DNA of 64,000 bases from RGIG3013 sp045538935 (lineage in GTDB: Bacteria > Bacillota > Clostridia > Oscillospirales > Acutalibacteraceae). The DNA is taken from the NCBI GenBank assembly GCA_045538935.1, contig JAZQEI010000027.1:139959-203958 (forward strand), written 5' to 3'. The position numbers and the translations under genes are program-made. Positions 32,741 through 41,960 of this stretch are shown here, piece after piece. Every line of letters begins with the position of its first letter. Positions within the stretch are counted from its first letter, which is position 1. The notes beneath the pieces were generated by a model. The model saw only the letters and a program-made list of their open reading frames with translations, searched no databases and was not told the DNA's origin.

Positions 32741-34199
32741 ACTCTTTACTCCTTTTAACATAATGGTACAATACATATAAAACAGCGTAGATAATTAAGA
32801 TTATAAACGCAAAATTTTTATTAACGCTTATACTTGCAAAGCGCAATGAACCAAGTTTATTTATAATAAAATTTATATACCTAGTTATAATTCCGCCGCA
32901 AACAATAATTGGCATATAAATAAATTTTGAATATGGCACTAGGCTTACCAAAACACTACTTAGTGATAACACTAACACGGCAGTAACGCAATATGAAATT
33001 AATATATTAGTAATCGGCGATATTAACGATAGTTCACCAAAATGATATATGCCTATTGGTATAGTAGCAATCGTTGCGGCAAAATTAACGGTTAACAGTT
33101 CACAAAGGTTAAACAAAGGCGTGTATAGTCTGCGTTTAGGTATTTTTTCTTTTAACCCTGCAATAGCCTTTGGACAAATCAAAATTATTCCCAAGGTGGC
33201 CGCAAACGATAACTGAAACGAAATACTAGCCACCGCGAATGGATTCAATATAAATATGATACATGCTGAAAAGCTCAATGAATTTATTGCATCGGCACGT
33301 CTTGATATTATTATACCAATAAGCATTATGGCATAGGTAAAACCAGCTCTTAATGACGATATCGTGAAGGAACACAACGCTACCACAAAAAAGATTGCAA
33401 TCAGACTTATTATAGCCGACAATTTTCTGCTTAAATTAAAACGCTTTAATGACTTCATTAAAAACCGACAAATTATAGACAAATGTAATCCCGACACTAC
33501 CATTACATGACTTACGCCTGAAAAACGCACATTATCAGAAAAACTTCCGCTTAAATTAGTTTTATCACCTATAGTAAGTGCCGATAAAACTGACGAAATA
33601 TCGGTTGGAAGAATATTAGAATAAAAGTTTGTTATATACTCTCTTGCAGATACAAGTATGTTGGACCGTTTGCCTACTACTTGCAAATTACTACTAATTG
33701 ACCCAACAATGAACACCTTATTTGCATAATAAAGAGATTTGTTCTCACTGGTTGATATCTTACTAAACTTAACCCGTGTGCTTATTACATCCATTGGTTT
33801 AGCCGTGCTCAACCCACTATAATCAATAATATCTGCATTAAACTTAGGACCATTAACATTTTCAACGTCTAATACCTTAACATGATATGTTATATGTTCG
33901 TTGTAATAAGACGGAGGTTCTAAAACCACAGCCGTTACATTAACTTGTTTATTTTCAAGTTTTAGCACAGGCTGAACCGTAGCAACATATGTAATTAGCG
34001 CGCTTAGAAAAACCAACGCCATTGCAGAAAATACGCATAAGCTTTTTGTAAACTTGGTTGTGAAATAGTAGTATATTGCATTTGACAATACTAAAACTAT
34101 ACTAACCAAAAATAAAGCGACGCTATATTCTATAAACTCAACCGACAGTACCGATGCCGCCAATGTACCAATAGCGCAATATACAAATGGTCTTTTCAT
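32724..34199 (-). CDS. comEC: ComEC/Rec2-family DNA-uptake channel lacking the C-terminal nuclease-like domain
   Basis: ComEC forms the inner-membrane channel for transforming DNA. The 491-residue protein has an N-terminal membrane part, an OB-like DUF4131 region (VNVTAVVLEPPSYYNEHITYHVKV), and the competence domain with many TM helices (DKTNLSGSFSDNVRFSGVSHVMVVSGLHLSIICRF, which carries the conserved SGLH motif). Typical proteins are 700-800 residues and carry a C-terminal metallo-beta-lactamase domain; here the stop comes soon after the last TM helices, so that domain is absent. No separate MBL gene follows. First of the comEC-holA-rnmV operon. Functionality in DNA uptake is uncertain. Confidence 0.88.
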   Translation of the reverse strand: MKRPFVYCAIGTLAASVLSVEFIEYSVALFLVSIVLVLSNAIYYYFTTKFTKSLCVFSAMALVFLSALITYVATVQPVLKLENKQVNVTAVVLEPPSYYNEHITYHVKVLDVENVNGPKFNADIIDYSGLSTAKPMDVISTRVKFSKISTSENKSLYYANKVFIVGSISSNLQVVGKRSNILVSAREYITNFYSNILPTDISSVLSALTIGDKTNLSGSFSDNVRFSGVSHVMVVSGLHLSIICRFLMKSLKRFNLSRKLSAIISLIAIFFVVALCSFTISSLRAGFTYAIMLIGIIISRRADAINSLSFSACIIFILNPFAVASISFQLSFAATLGIILICPKAIAGLKEKIPKRRLYTPLFNLCELLTVNFAATIATIPIGIYHFGELSLISPITNILISYCVTAVLVLSLSSVLVSLVPYSKFIYMPIIVCGGIITRYINFIINKLGSLRFASISVNKNFAFIILIIYAVLYVLYHYVKRSKEYAYSR

Positions 34200-34214
34200 A
34201 AATATTTTAAAAAC

Positions 34215-34238
34215 TGCCCCCAGATTTTTCTGAGGGCA
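34215..34238 (-). terminator. Terminator of the alaS-HIT-phosphoribosyltransferase operon
   Basis: Arms TGCCCCCAG (34215-34223) and CTGAGGGCA (34230-34238) pair with one mismatch. On the minus strand the hairpin is followed by GTTTTTAAAAT. Confidence 0.7.
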
Positions 34239-34243
34239 TATTT

Positions 34244-34783
34244 TTATTTAAAAAATAACGGTAATGGCTCTAAGAATATAATATCGTCACGATTTGCAGC
34301 ATCACCTTCGGCTAATACAGCACAAGCTGCAGCTTCAATTGCTCCGCTTTTCTCAAGCAACATTCTAACCGCAACTAAAGACTCACCCGTGCTTATAACA
34401 TCATCAACTATTAAAACTTTTTTGCCTTTAATCATATCAATTTCATCTTGACCTAAATAGAGCATTTGGTCACGATTTGTTGTAATGGAACGAACGCATA
34501 CACTTATAGGATTACTCATGTATACCTTGGTTCCCTTTCTGGCAACTACATACGGCTTTGATGACTGACGAGCCATTTCATAAGCTAAAGGTATGCTCTT
34601 TGCCTCTGGAGTAAGTATAACGTCAAAATCAGGCACTTTTTCTAAAAGCTTTTCAGATGCAGCCACTGTAAGCTCTACATCACCAAAAATTATAAATGCT
34701 GCAATGTCAAGTTTATCATTTACTGCAAAGAGCTGTAGTTCACGTTCTAAACCAGCTATTTGCATTTTATATGTTTTACCCAT
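34244..34783 (-). CDS. Adenine/xanthine-type phosphoribosyltransferase
   Basis: A 179-residue type I PRTase, which joins a purine base or related ring to PRPP. The PRPP loop KKVLIVDDVISTGES is near residue 125, the flexible region YVVARKGTKVYM near 78. It resembles purine PRTases of the Xpt/Apt group; substrate choice cannot be settled. ATG at 34783 follows GAGGAG. It follows alaS and the HIT gene in one operon. Confidence 0.82.
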   Translation of the reverse strand: MGKTYKMQIAGLERELQLFAVNDKLDIAAFIIFGDVELTVAASEKLLEKVPDFDVILTPEAKSIPLAYEMARQSSKPYVVARKGTKVYMSNPISVCVRSITTNRDQMLYLGQDEIDMIKGKKVLIVDDVISTGESLVAVRMLLEKSGAIEAAACAVLAEGDAANRDDIIFLEPLPLFFK

Positions 34784-34804
34784 AATAATCTCCTCTAACA
34801 AATC

Positions 34805-35143
34805 TTAACCCGGTGGCCAAGCTAAATTTCTGCGAGCAAGCAAATGAAAATGTATATGACCCACTGTTTGGCCGGCATCAGCTCCGCAGTTGTTAACTAT
34901 TCGATAACCATTTTCAAGATTTTCGTTCTTTGCAATTTTAGCAATAGCCTCGAAAACCTTTGAAATCACAATGCTGTTCTGAGCATTTATTTGATCTGCA
35001 CTTTTAATGTGTTCTTTCGGAATCACAATTGCATGAAACGGGGCTTGAGGCTCTATATCTAAAAAAGCATAAACCCATTCATCTTCATAGACCTTGGTGC
35101 TAGGTATTTCACCCGCCACAATTTTACAAAACAAACAATCCAT
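34805..35143 (-). CDS. HIT-family (HinT-like) nucleoside phosphoramidase
   Basis: A 112-residue histidine-triad protein hydrolysing adenosine phosphoramidates. It starts MDCLFCKIVAGEIPSTKVYEDE, carries the HIHFHLL triad near residue 97 and ends WPPG, all HinT-like. Two cysteines (C3, C6) may bind zinc as in Gram-positive HITs. It lies 11 bases after alaS; HinT partners of aminoacyl-adenylate metabolism fit this location (inference). Confidence 0.92.
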   Translation of the reverse strand: MDCLFCKIVAGEIPSTKVYEDEWVYAFLDIEPQAPFHAIVIPKEHIKSADQINAQNSIVISKVFEAIAKIAKNENLENGYRIVNNCGADAGQTVGHIHFHLLARRNLAWPPG

Positions 35144-35154
35144 AATACACCCTC

Positions 35155-37782
35155 TTACTTTAGCTGTGATTTGACTATATCTAATACAGCGTTTAAAGCT
35201 TCCTCTGCCTTAGATACATCTTTACCGCCCGCCATAGCGCTATCGGCCTTACCGCCACCGTTACCGCCTGCAATTTTGGCAATTTCTCTAACTAATGCGC
35301 CCGCATTAGCACCCTTTGCCACAGCCTGTGTGCCACAAGCAGTACAGAATGTAAGCTTTGGTCCGTTAACCGACGCAAAAGCACAAACAACATCTGGGTT
35401 ATTTGCCTTAAAGGTATCACATAAAGTACGCATATGGTCGGCATCTACGCCGTTAAGTAATGCCTTAACAACCTTTATTTCACCAACAATTTCAGCATTC
35501 TTAATAAGATCGTCGGTTTGTGCCGAAGCTATTTTTGCTTCTAACTTTTCTATTGCTTTATCACGCTCTTTTAATTCGGCAACTACCTGCTCTGCTTTTT
35601 TAACAAGCTCATCTGGGTTGTTTGCTTTTAATACTTGAGCCGTATTTAATATAGATGACTTGTAGTTGTTTAAAAGAGTTAGTACATTTTTACCGGTTAC
35701 TGCCTCTATTCTTCTAACACCTGCAGCAACTGAGTTTTCAGAAACAATTTTAAATAAGCCAAGATTTCCGGTATTTGCAACGTGAGTACCACCGCAAAGT
35801 TCAACCGATTCGTTATCTATGGCAACTACTCTAACAATGTTACCGTATTTTTCACCGAATAATGCCATTGCGCCCATTTTTTTAGCCTCTTCAATAGGCA
35901 TTTCGGAGTTATTAACAACAACCGAATTCATAATAGCATTGTTAACAATATCTTCAACCTTTGTAATTTCTTCTTGGGTTAAGGGTGAGAAATGAGTAAA
36001 GTCGAATCTAACCGCAGAAGCATTTACAAGTTGGCCTGCTTGCTCAACATGAGTGCCCAAAACCTTTCTTAATGCAGCTTGTAATAAGTGTGCTGCAGTA
36101 TGATTACGACGTATGGCATTTCGTTTTTCAACATCAATGCTAACTGTAACGGTATCGCCAACACTTAAAGCGCCACTATTTAATGTGCCGTAATGTGTAA
36201 ACACGCCACCAGCAGTTTTCTGAGTATCGGATACAGCAAATTCAGCAGAATTTTCGCCTATAATAACACCTGTATCGCCAACCTGTCCGCCACTCTCGCC
36301 ATAAAATACAGTAGAATCTAAAACAATAATAGCCTTGCTGTTTTCGTTTATAACGCTTGTATGCTCACCATCACATACAATGTCGAGCACCTTTGCAGTA
36401 CATTTGTTTTGTGCATAACCTAAGAATTCAGTCTTAGCTATATTATCAAAACTAATGCCGTCACTACTCCAACTTTCAGCATCTGCAGCCTTTCTTGACG
36501 AGCGAGCTAGGTTGCGTTGTTTTTCCATTAGCGCATTAAAGCCCTCTTCGTCTACCTGCATACCGTTTTCAGCAACAATGTCTTTGGTAAGATCAAATGG
36601 GAAACCATATGTGTCGTAAAGTCTAAAGGCGTCTTCTGCCGAAAGCACAGAGCCCTTTGACATAAGCTGAGATAGAATACCAAGACCTTGGTCTATAGTT
36701 TTTGCAAAACCTGCTTCTTCATTTGTAATAACCTTAATTATAATGTCGCGCTTTGCTATAAGTTCAGGATAGCCTGATTTATTTTCTTCAATAACAACAT
36801 TACACATATCTTCAAGGAATGGGCGGTTAATACCTATTAACTTGCCGTGTCGTGATGCGCGACGAATAAGACGACGTAAAACGTAGCCTCTACCCTCGTT
36901 AGACGGAATAATACCATCGCTTATCATAAACGTTGCAGCTCTTGCGTGGTCGGTAATAGCACGAATTGATATGTCAGACTTCTCGCCCTTGCCATACTCT
37001 TTGCCCGAAAGCTCACAAACCTTATCTAATATTTTACGTACAGTATCAACCTCGAACATATTGTCTACGCCCTGAATTACGCAAGCCAAACGCTCAAGAC
37101 CCATACCGGTATCTATATTCTTATGCTCAAGCTCGGTATAGGTGCCATCACCCATATTGTTAAACTGCGAGAACACGTTGTTCCAAATTTCCATATATCT
37201 GTCGCAGTCACAGCCAGGCTTGCAGTCTTTAGAGCCACAACCATATTTTATACCACGATCAAAATATATTTCACTACATGGGCCACAAGGACCTGTTCCG
37301 TGCTCCCAGAAATTATCAGCCTTACCAAGTCTTACAATATGCTCTTCGGGTACCTTTATAACATCGCGCCAGATTGCATATGCTTCGTCGTCTTCTTCAT
37401 AAACAGAAGGCCAAAGTAAATTAGCATCTATTTCGAGTTCTTTAGTTAAAAACTCCCATGCCCACGGTATAGCTTCGTTTTTAAAATAATCGCCAAATGA
37501 AAAGTTACCGAGCATCTCAAAGTATGTACCATGACGTGCGGTATGACCAACACGCTCAAGGTCAGGTGTACGAATACATTTTTGACATGTGGTTACTCTG
37601 TTTCTAGGCGGAGTTACCTCACCTGTGAAAAACTTTTTCATAGGAGCCATACCCGAGTTTATTAGTAAAAGAGAATTATCGTTATTAGGCACTAAAGAAA
37701 AACTTTCAATTCTTAAGTGACCCTTCGATTCAAAAAACGAAAGATACTTTTCTCTTAGTGTGTTGAGTGACATCCATTCCAT
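35155..37782 (-). CDS. alaS: Alanyl-tRNA synthetase
   Basis: Charges tRNA-Ala. The 875-residue class II synthetase has the aminoacylation domain (RTPDLERVGHTARHGTYFEMLGNFSFGD near 50-80), a zinc-like CGSKDCKPGCDC element near 185, the editing domain with NHTAAHLL (about 555) and CGGTHVANTG (about 655), and the C-Ala domain ending with Gly-rich KIAGGNGGGKADSAM. Start ATG at 37782 follows AGGGAG. It has a consensus promoter and no T-box leader. Confidence 0.97.
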   Translation of the reverse strand: MEWMSLNTLREKYLSFFESKGHLRIESFSLVPNNDNSLLLINSGMAPMKKFFTGEVTPPRNRVTTCQKCIRTPDLERVGHTARHGTYFEMLGNFSFGDYFKNEAIPWAWEFLTKELEIDANLLWPSVYEEDDEAYAIWRDVIKVPEEHIVRLGKADNFWEHGTGPCGPCSEIYFDRGIKYGCGSKDCKPGCDCDRYMEIWNNVFSQFNNMGDGTYTELEHKNIDTGMGLERLACVIQGVDNMFEVDTVRKILDKVCELSGKEYGKGEKSDISIRAITDHARAATFMISDGIIPSNEGRGYVLRRLIRRASRHGKLIGINRPFLEDMCNVVIEENKSGYPELIAKRDIIIKVITNEEAGFAKTIDQGLGILSQLMSKGSVLSAEDAFRLYDTYGFPFDLTKDIVAENGMQVDEEGFNALMEKQRNLARSSRKAADAESWSSDGISFDNIAKTEFLGYAQNKCTAKVLDIVCDGEHTSVINENSKAIIVLDSTVFYGESGGQVGDTGVIIGENSAEFAVSDTQKTAGGVFTHYGTLNSGALSVGDTVTVSIDVEKRNAIRRNHTAAHLLQAALRKVLGTHVEQAGQLVNASAVRFDFTHFSPLTQEEITKVEDIVNNAIMNSVVVNNSEMPIEEAKKMGAMALFGEKYGNIVRVVAIDNESVELCGGTHVANTGNLGLFKIVSENSVAAGVRRIEAVTGKNVLTLLNNYKSSILNTAQVLKANNPDELVKKAEQVVAELKERDKAIEKLEAKIASAQTDDLIKNAEIVGEIKVVKALLNGVDADHMRTLCDTFKANNPDVVCAFASVNGPKLTFCTACGTQAVAKGANAGALVREIAKIAGGNGGGKADSAMAGGKDVSKAEEALNAVLDIVKSQLK

Positions 37783-37823
37783 TTAAAAAACTCCCTAAAT
37801 AATTAAAAATCATATACTACTAT

Positions 37824-37852
37824 AGTATAAACTACCTTAAATATTTTGTCAA
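37824..37852 (-). promoter_or_regulatory. Promoter of alaS
   Basis: On the minus strand TTGACA (37852-37847), 17 bases, TATACT (37829-37824). The leader is only about 35 bases, which excludes a T-box riboswitch. Confidence 0.75.
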
Positions 37853-37881
37853 CTTTTGTATTATAAAAATATAGCTAATAT

Positions 37882-39501
37882 TCACTTAGAATTTACAAAA
37901 TCGCATTTTGCAAATTCGTCGGCTATTGTGCTAAAAATAGGTGCAGCAATTTCACCGCCCGATTTTGCTCCTTCTACCATTACAACAACAATGTATTTAG
38001 GTTTATCTGCTGGGAAAAATCCGCAAAACCAACCGTTAGAAACCATATTCTGCTCTACAACGCTTCCGGTTTGTGCAGTTGCAGTCTTTCCGGCCGCAGA
38101 AACAAGTTTTGGATTTGCTTTAGTGCCCGTACCGTATAACACAACGTCTTTTAGGTGCTCTTTTATTGTGTTTGCTGTTTCTTCACTCATAACACGCGTT
38201 GCAGCAGACACCCCGTATTCAGTTATATGACCATTATCTATTGTCTTCTCTATTAGTGATGGTGTTATATATACCCCTTTGCATGCAATGGCATTATAAA
38301 GTGTAGCGAGTGATAATGGGGAAATGAGTAAATCGCCCTGCCCTATTGCAAAATTAGCAATAGCGGCATCACTAGATTGCAACCTACTAAGACTAGTTAG
38401 GTTTCCTTTTGCCGTTTTAATTGATTTTGTTAATGATATAATCTGACCAAACGGATAATTTGATGCCGCATTATAAAGATTTTGAGCCCCAGTTTTAACT
38501 GCCAAATTATAAAAATATGTGTTACATGAATACGCTATTGCTGATTTAAGATTAATATTACCATGTCCTAAATGGCTATTACAAACAAAATCGTGATTGG
38601 CAATTTTTTCACTCCCCGAACAAAAATATTGACCGGCTAAATTAACATTTGTCTGTAGTGCCGCCGCAGCAATACAGGGTTTAAACACCGAACCTACATC
38701 ATACGCGCTAAGCGCTCGATTTATTAAAGCAGAATCTTTATCGTTAAGATAGTCTTTTACACTTGTTAAATTATATGATGGTTTGCTAACCATGGCCCTT
38801 ATTTTGCCACTAGACGCCTCTAAAACAAGTGCCGCTCCCTTTGCGGTGTTATGCATAGCCTTTTGAACAATATTTTGCATGGTTAAATCTATAGTTGTAA
38901 CTACCGAGTTATCATAAACCGACTCGTCAAAATCTATTTTCACATCATCGTAAAGCAAATTGCCCTTAGCATCACAAGAATATCTTATATTTATAAATTT
39001 ATCAGAATATAAAATATCGTCAAAATCAGCCTCAAGTCCACACACGCCGTGCCCAGAAGTATCTAAATAACCAATTAAATGCTCGGCTACAGTATTCTCT
39101 GTTATGTGTTTTTTTACCTTTATACACTCTATTCCGTCACACTGTACCGCCTTTTCTAGTGCCACTACTGCGACTTTGCCACTTTTTAATGTGTCAAGTA
39201 CTTTTTCTAATTGTTCACCACTTATGAGTTCGCTAATTTTTATTACAGCTTGCTCAGTAGGAAAAACAAATGCAAGAAATTCGGATTCTCTGTTTGTTAT
39301 TGGCCTTAAATTAGTATCTAAAATAGTTCCTCTTAACCTTTTAACGCTTACGCTATACGAATTTTTAGCGGCGCTAGCCCTTAATTCCTCAGAACTGCTT
39401 ATTACTAAAATACGAATAATACAAACCAGCGCTAAAGATAGCAATACTGCAAACACCGATGCCGTTCTAAACAAAATACTGTTTTTTTCGTTTTTAAGCA
39501 T
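37882..39501 (-). CDS. Class B penicillin-binding protein (PBP2/FtsI-like transpeptidase)
   Basis: A 539-residue membrane transpeptidase for septal, elongation or spore peptidoglycan. One N-terminal TM helix (about 12-33), a dimerisation region with RLRGTILDTNLRPIT, and a transpeptidase domain: S-x-x-K is SVFK near residue 275, S-x-N is SCN near 325, and the third motif is AGKTATAQTG near 475, where the usual KTG reads KTA. It begins right after a terminator-like hairpin whose arm contains its Shine-Dalgarno sequence (39511-39548). Short of the PASTA-bearing length, so it is not a PASTA-type SpoVD. Confidence 0.88.
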   Translation of the reverse strand: MLKNEKNSILFRTASVFAVLLSLALVCIIRILVISSSEELRASAAKNSYSVSVKRLRGTILDTNLRPITNRESEFLAFVFPTEQAVIKISELISGEQLEKVLDTLKSGKVAVVALEKAVQCDGIECIKVKKHITENTVAEHLIGYLDTSGHGVCGLEADFDDILYSDKFINIRYSCDAKGNLLYDDVKIDFDESVYDNSVVTTIDLTMQNIVQKAMHNTAKGAALVLEASSGKIRAMVSKPSYNLTSVKDYLNDKDSALINRALSAYDVGSVFKPCIAAAALQTNVNLAGQYFCSGSEKIANHDFVCNSHLGHGNINLKSAIAYSCNTYFYNLAVKTGAQNLYNAASNYPFGQIISLTKSIKTAKGNLTSLSRLQSSDAAIANFAIGQGDLLISPLSLATLYNAIACKGVYITPSLIEKTIDNGHITEYGVSAATRVMSEETANTIKEHLKDVVLYGTGTKANPKLVSAAGKTATAQTGSVVEQNMVSNGWFCGFFPADKPKYIVVVMVEGAKSGGEIAAPIFSTIADEFAKCDFVNSK

Positions 39502-39502
39502 A

Positions 39503-39548
39503 AAAAAACCGCCTTAAAGCAAGATAATAATATCATTGCCTTAAAGCA
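39503..39548 (-). terminator. Terminator/attenuator hairpin upstream of the PBP gene
   Basis: GCCTTAAAGCA occurs twice (39511-39521 and 39538-39548) as a direct repeat. On the minus-strand RNA the two GCUUUAAGGC copies pair fully through two G-U wobbles and are followed by GGTTTTTTT. The SD-like AAGGCGG of the PBP gene is in the 3' arm, so the fold would also hide it. Confidence 0.6.
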
Positions 39549-39566
39549 GCATTTTAAATCAGAATA

Positions 39567-40793
39567 TTATGCTTTTATTCTAAGCAGTGCTCCAGTCTTT
39601 ATTGGACGTTCGTATGGTATAAGCACTTCCATCATAGGATGTATTGCCGATTCTAACGGATTTAAATTTATATCATACAGCTCGTTGGCCGTAAATATAA
39701 ATGGCATATTTTTTGGTTCTAGACAGTCAAACTCGCAACCACGCGAGAACTTATTCTTCATAACCACTTTAACCATACCATTTTCGTACCCATTAACAAC
39801 ACCTGCTACGGTATAATCTCTTACATAGCCCGCAGACTGATAGGTTTGTGAATTTTTGGGTGTTCCAAAATAAAATCCGGTAGAATATGTGCGGTGACTT
39901 ATTTTATTTAGTTCATCATCAACCCAAGCAGGAAGTTGCCAGTTATCGTTGTTCACTTTTAACGAGTCAAGCGCTCCCCTGTAAGCATTTGTGGTAACGG
40001 CAACATAATAATGCGACTTTGCTCTACCCTCGATTTTCAGGCTGTCTACACCCGCCTTAGCTAAAAGATCTAGGTGTTTTGACATATTAAGGTCGTTTGC
40101 ATTTAAAATATATGTGCCTTTGTCAGTCTCGGTAATATCGTAAAGCTCACCGGGACGCTTTTGTTCTATAAGTGAATAACTCCAACGGCAAGGTTGTGCG
40201 CAGTCTCCTCTATTGGCATCTCTGCCGGTCATATAGCTTGAAAGCAAACATCTGGCCGAGAATGACACACACATTGCACCGTGAACAAAGGTTTCTATTT
40301 CTAGGTCTTTCGGTGTTTTTGCCCTAATGCCCGCAATTTCATCTAACGATAATTCTCTTGCAAGCACAATACGTTTTGCGCCCATATTATAAAACTCGTT
40401 AGCCGTAAGATAATTTACTATTCCGGATTGTACTGATACATGCACATCTATATTAGGAGCATATTTTTTTACAAGACTTATGGTGCCTATATCTGCTGCA
40501 ATAACAGCATCGGCACCGGCAGAATTCAAAAACTCTAAAAACTGCGGTATTCTGTCAATTTCGTCATTTCTGGGCAAGGTGTTGCATGTAACATGCACTT
40601 TAACGTTGTTTTTGTGAGCATATTCTATGCCCTTAATTAAATCTTCCTCGCCAAAATTTGTAGCGGCGGTGCGCATACCAAATTCTTCGCCCGCCAAATA
40701 AACCGCATCGGCGCCATAGTCTACCGCGGCATAAAGACGTTCAATATCACCCGCCGGACATAAAAGTTCGGGAATTTTGAAAGTATTGCTCAT
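39567..40793 (-). CDS. U32 family peptidase (TrhP/YrrO-like, tRNA or RNA hydroxylation group)
   Basis: A 408-residue U32-family protein. Signature region is seen in FVHGAMCVSFSARCLLSSYMTGRDANRGDCAQPCRW near 170-205, with the cysteines that ligate an iron-sulfur cluster in related proteins, and an LLAKAGVDSLKIEGRAKS motif. Members named TrhP take part in tRNA uridine hydroxylation; others are called collagenase-like peptidases. Substrate is not inferred. It is 6 bases downstream of mltG, matching the mltG-U32 neighbourhood known in Bacillus. Confidence 0.88.
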   Translation of the reverse strand: MSNTFKIPELLCPAGDIERLYAAVDYGADAVYLAGEEFGMRTAATNFGEEDLIKGIEYAHKNNVKVHVTCNTLPRNDEIDRIPQFLEFLNSAGADAVIAADIGTISLVKKYAPNIDVHVSVQSGIVNYLTANEFYNMGAKRIVLARELSLDEIAGIRAKTPKDLEIETFVHGAMCVSFSARCLLSSYMTGRDANRGDCAQPCRWSYSLIEQKRPGELYDITETDKGTYILNANDLNMSKHLDLLAKAGVDSLKIEGRAKSHYYVAVTTNAYRGALDSLKVNNDNWQLPAWVDDELNKISHRTYSTGFYFGTPKNSQTYQSAGYVRDYTVAGVVNGYENGMVKVVMKNKFSRGCEFDCLEPKNMPFIFTANELYDINLNPLESAIHPMMEVLIPYERPIKTGALLRIKA

Positions 40794-40799
40794 AATGAA

Positions 40800-41960
40800 T
40801 TATCCTAACCAATTTTTATCTGCTTTTAGTTTTTTTATAGTTGCCTTGTGCTCTGCCAATGTTTTGTTGTAATAGAACTTCATTACTTTATCGGTAACAA
40901 AATATGTATATTCAAAATTTTCAGTTGGATTTAAAGCAGCTTTAATAGAATTTAAACTAGGCGAACAAAGAGGTCCTGGTGGAAGGCCCTCGTTTTTATT
41001 GGTATCGTATCTACCGTTACCATGCGGATAATCCATTGTGGGAGACGAACCAAGAAATTTAGGTTCATCCCAATTTAATCTGTTATAAAATACCGCTGCA
41101 ACATTGCTCATTTCACTAGGTGAGCCACCCGCCTCAAGTTCAACAATAGATGCCATAGTTAAAATCTCGTGTATAGAATATCCCATATCCGATGCCTTTT
41201 TGCGCATATCTGCATCAAAACGCTCATCCATGGTGCGCACCATTTTTTCAACCGCTAAACGAGCACACTCTTTAGAATCATATGAGTAAAAATCGTATGT
41301 GTCGGGGAAAAGATATCCTTCTAACCTATAATACACAGATTTTGTGGGTATATCTTTTGCAATTTCAAATCCTAGTTCAGCGTTTTTAACAGCACTCTTA
41401 AAATCTGCTACAGTACATACGCCTGCTTCGTCTAAAATTTTTGCAATATCGTCTACTGATGCCATTTCGGGAATGGTTACCGTTACACTCTGGGCTTTAG
41501 CGCCCTCTTTTTGAAGTTTGTTGGCAATATCATCATAGCCAAGCTCATTACTAAACGTGTAAACGCCATACTTATAGTCTGATTCGTAACCCTTTATTTT
41601 TGAATACATTCTGAACATAAAGGCATTGTTTATAGCATCGGCATCCTCTAGTTTTTGAGCTATTTGTTTACCGCTCATACCCTTTTCAATATCAACTAAA
41701 ACGGTTTTTTCGCTTCCACGACCTATACCCAGATAATCAAAACTCAAAATAATTATGAATGCAGCAATTACGGCCGAAATTAAGAAAATTATACCTATCC
41801 AAATACCTGCACCTAGACAGCCTTTTTTATTTGACTTTTTGCGTTTTAAAGCTTTTGAATCATCGGTAGATGTGTCAAGCATAAAGCCTTCAGAAATAAT
41901 ATAATTATCTGCCGACTTATTTGACTGATTTTCTGTATTCGGATTTAAATTATTATCCAT
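40800..41960 (-). CDS. mltG: Endolytic murein transglycosylase MltG
   Basis: MltG cleaves nascent peptidoglycan glycan strands at the membrane. The 386-residue protein has a cytoplasmic N-tail, one TM helix (about 59-82), a LysM-like region, and the YceG domain with the catalytic Glu in MASIVELEAGGSPSEMSNVAAVFYNRL near 280. ATG at 41960 is chosen; it overlaps the stop of the 5-FCL gene as TAATG, and AAAGGGAG precedes it. Confidence 0.92.
   Translation of the reverse strand: MDNNLNPNTENQSNKSADNYIISEGFMLDTSTDDSKALKRKKSNKKGCLGAGIWIGIIFLISAVIAAFIIILSFDYLGIGRGSEKTVLVDIEKGMSGKQIAQKLEDADAINNAFMFRMYSKIKGYESDYKYGVYTFSNELGYDDIANKLQKEGAKAQSVTVTIPEMASVDDIAKILDEAGVCTVADFKSAVKNAELGFEIAKDIPTKSVYYRLEGYLFPDTYDFYSYDSKECARLAVEKMVRTMDERFDADMRKKASDMGYSIHEILTMASIVELEAGGSPSEMSNVAAVFYNRLNWDEPKFLGSSPTMDYPHGNGRYDTNKNEGLPPGPLCSPSLNSIKAALNPTENFEYTYFVTDKVMKFYYNKTLAEHKATIKKLKADKNWLG

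Noticed and set aside
37783..37881. A T-box riboswitch upstream of alaS
   Set aside because: The promoter leaves only about 35 bases of leader and no T-box sequence is present.
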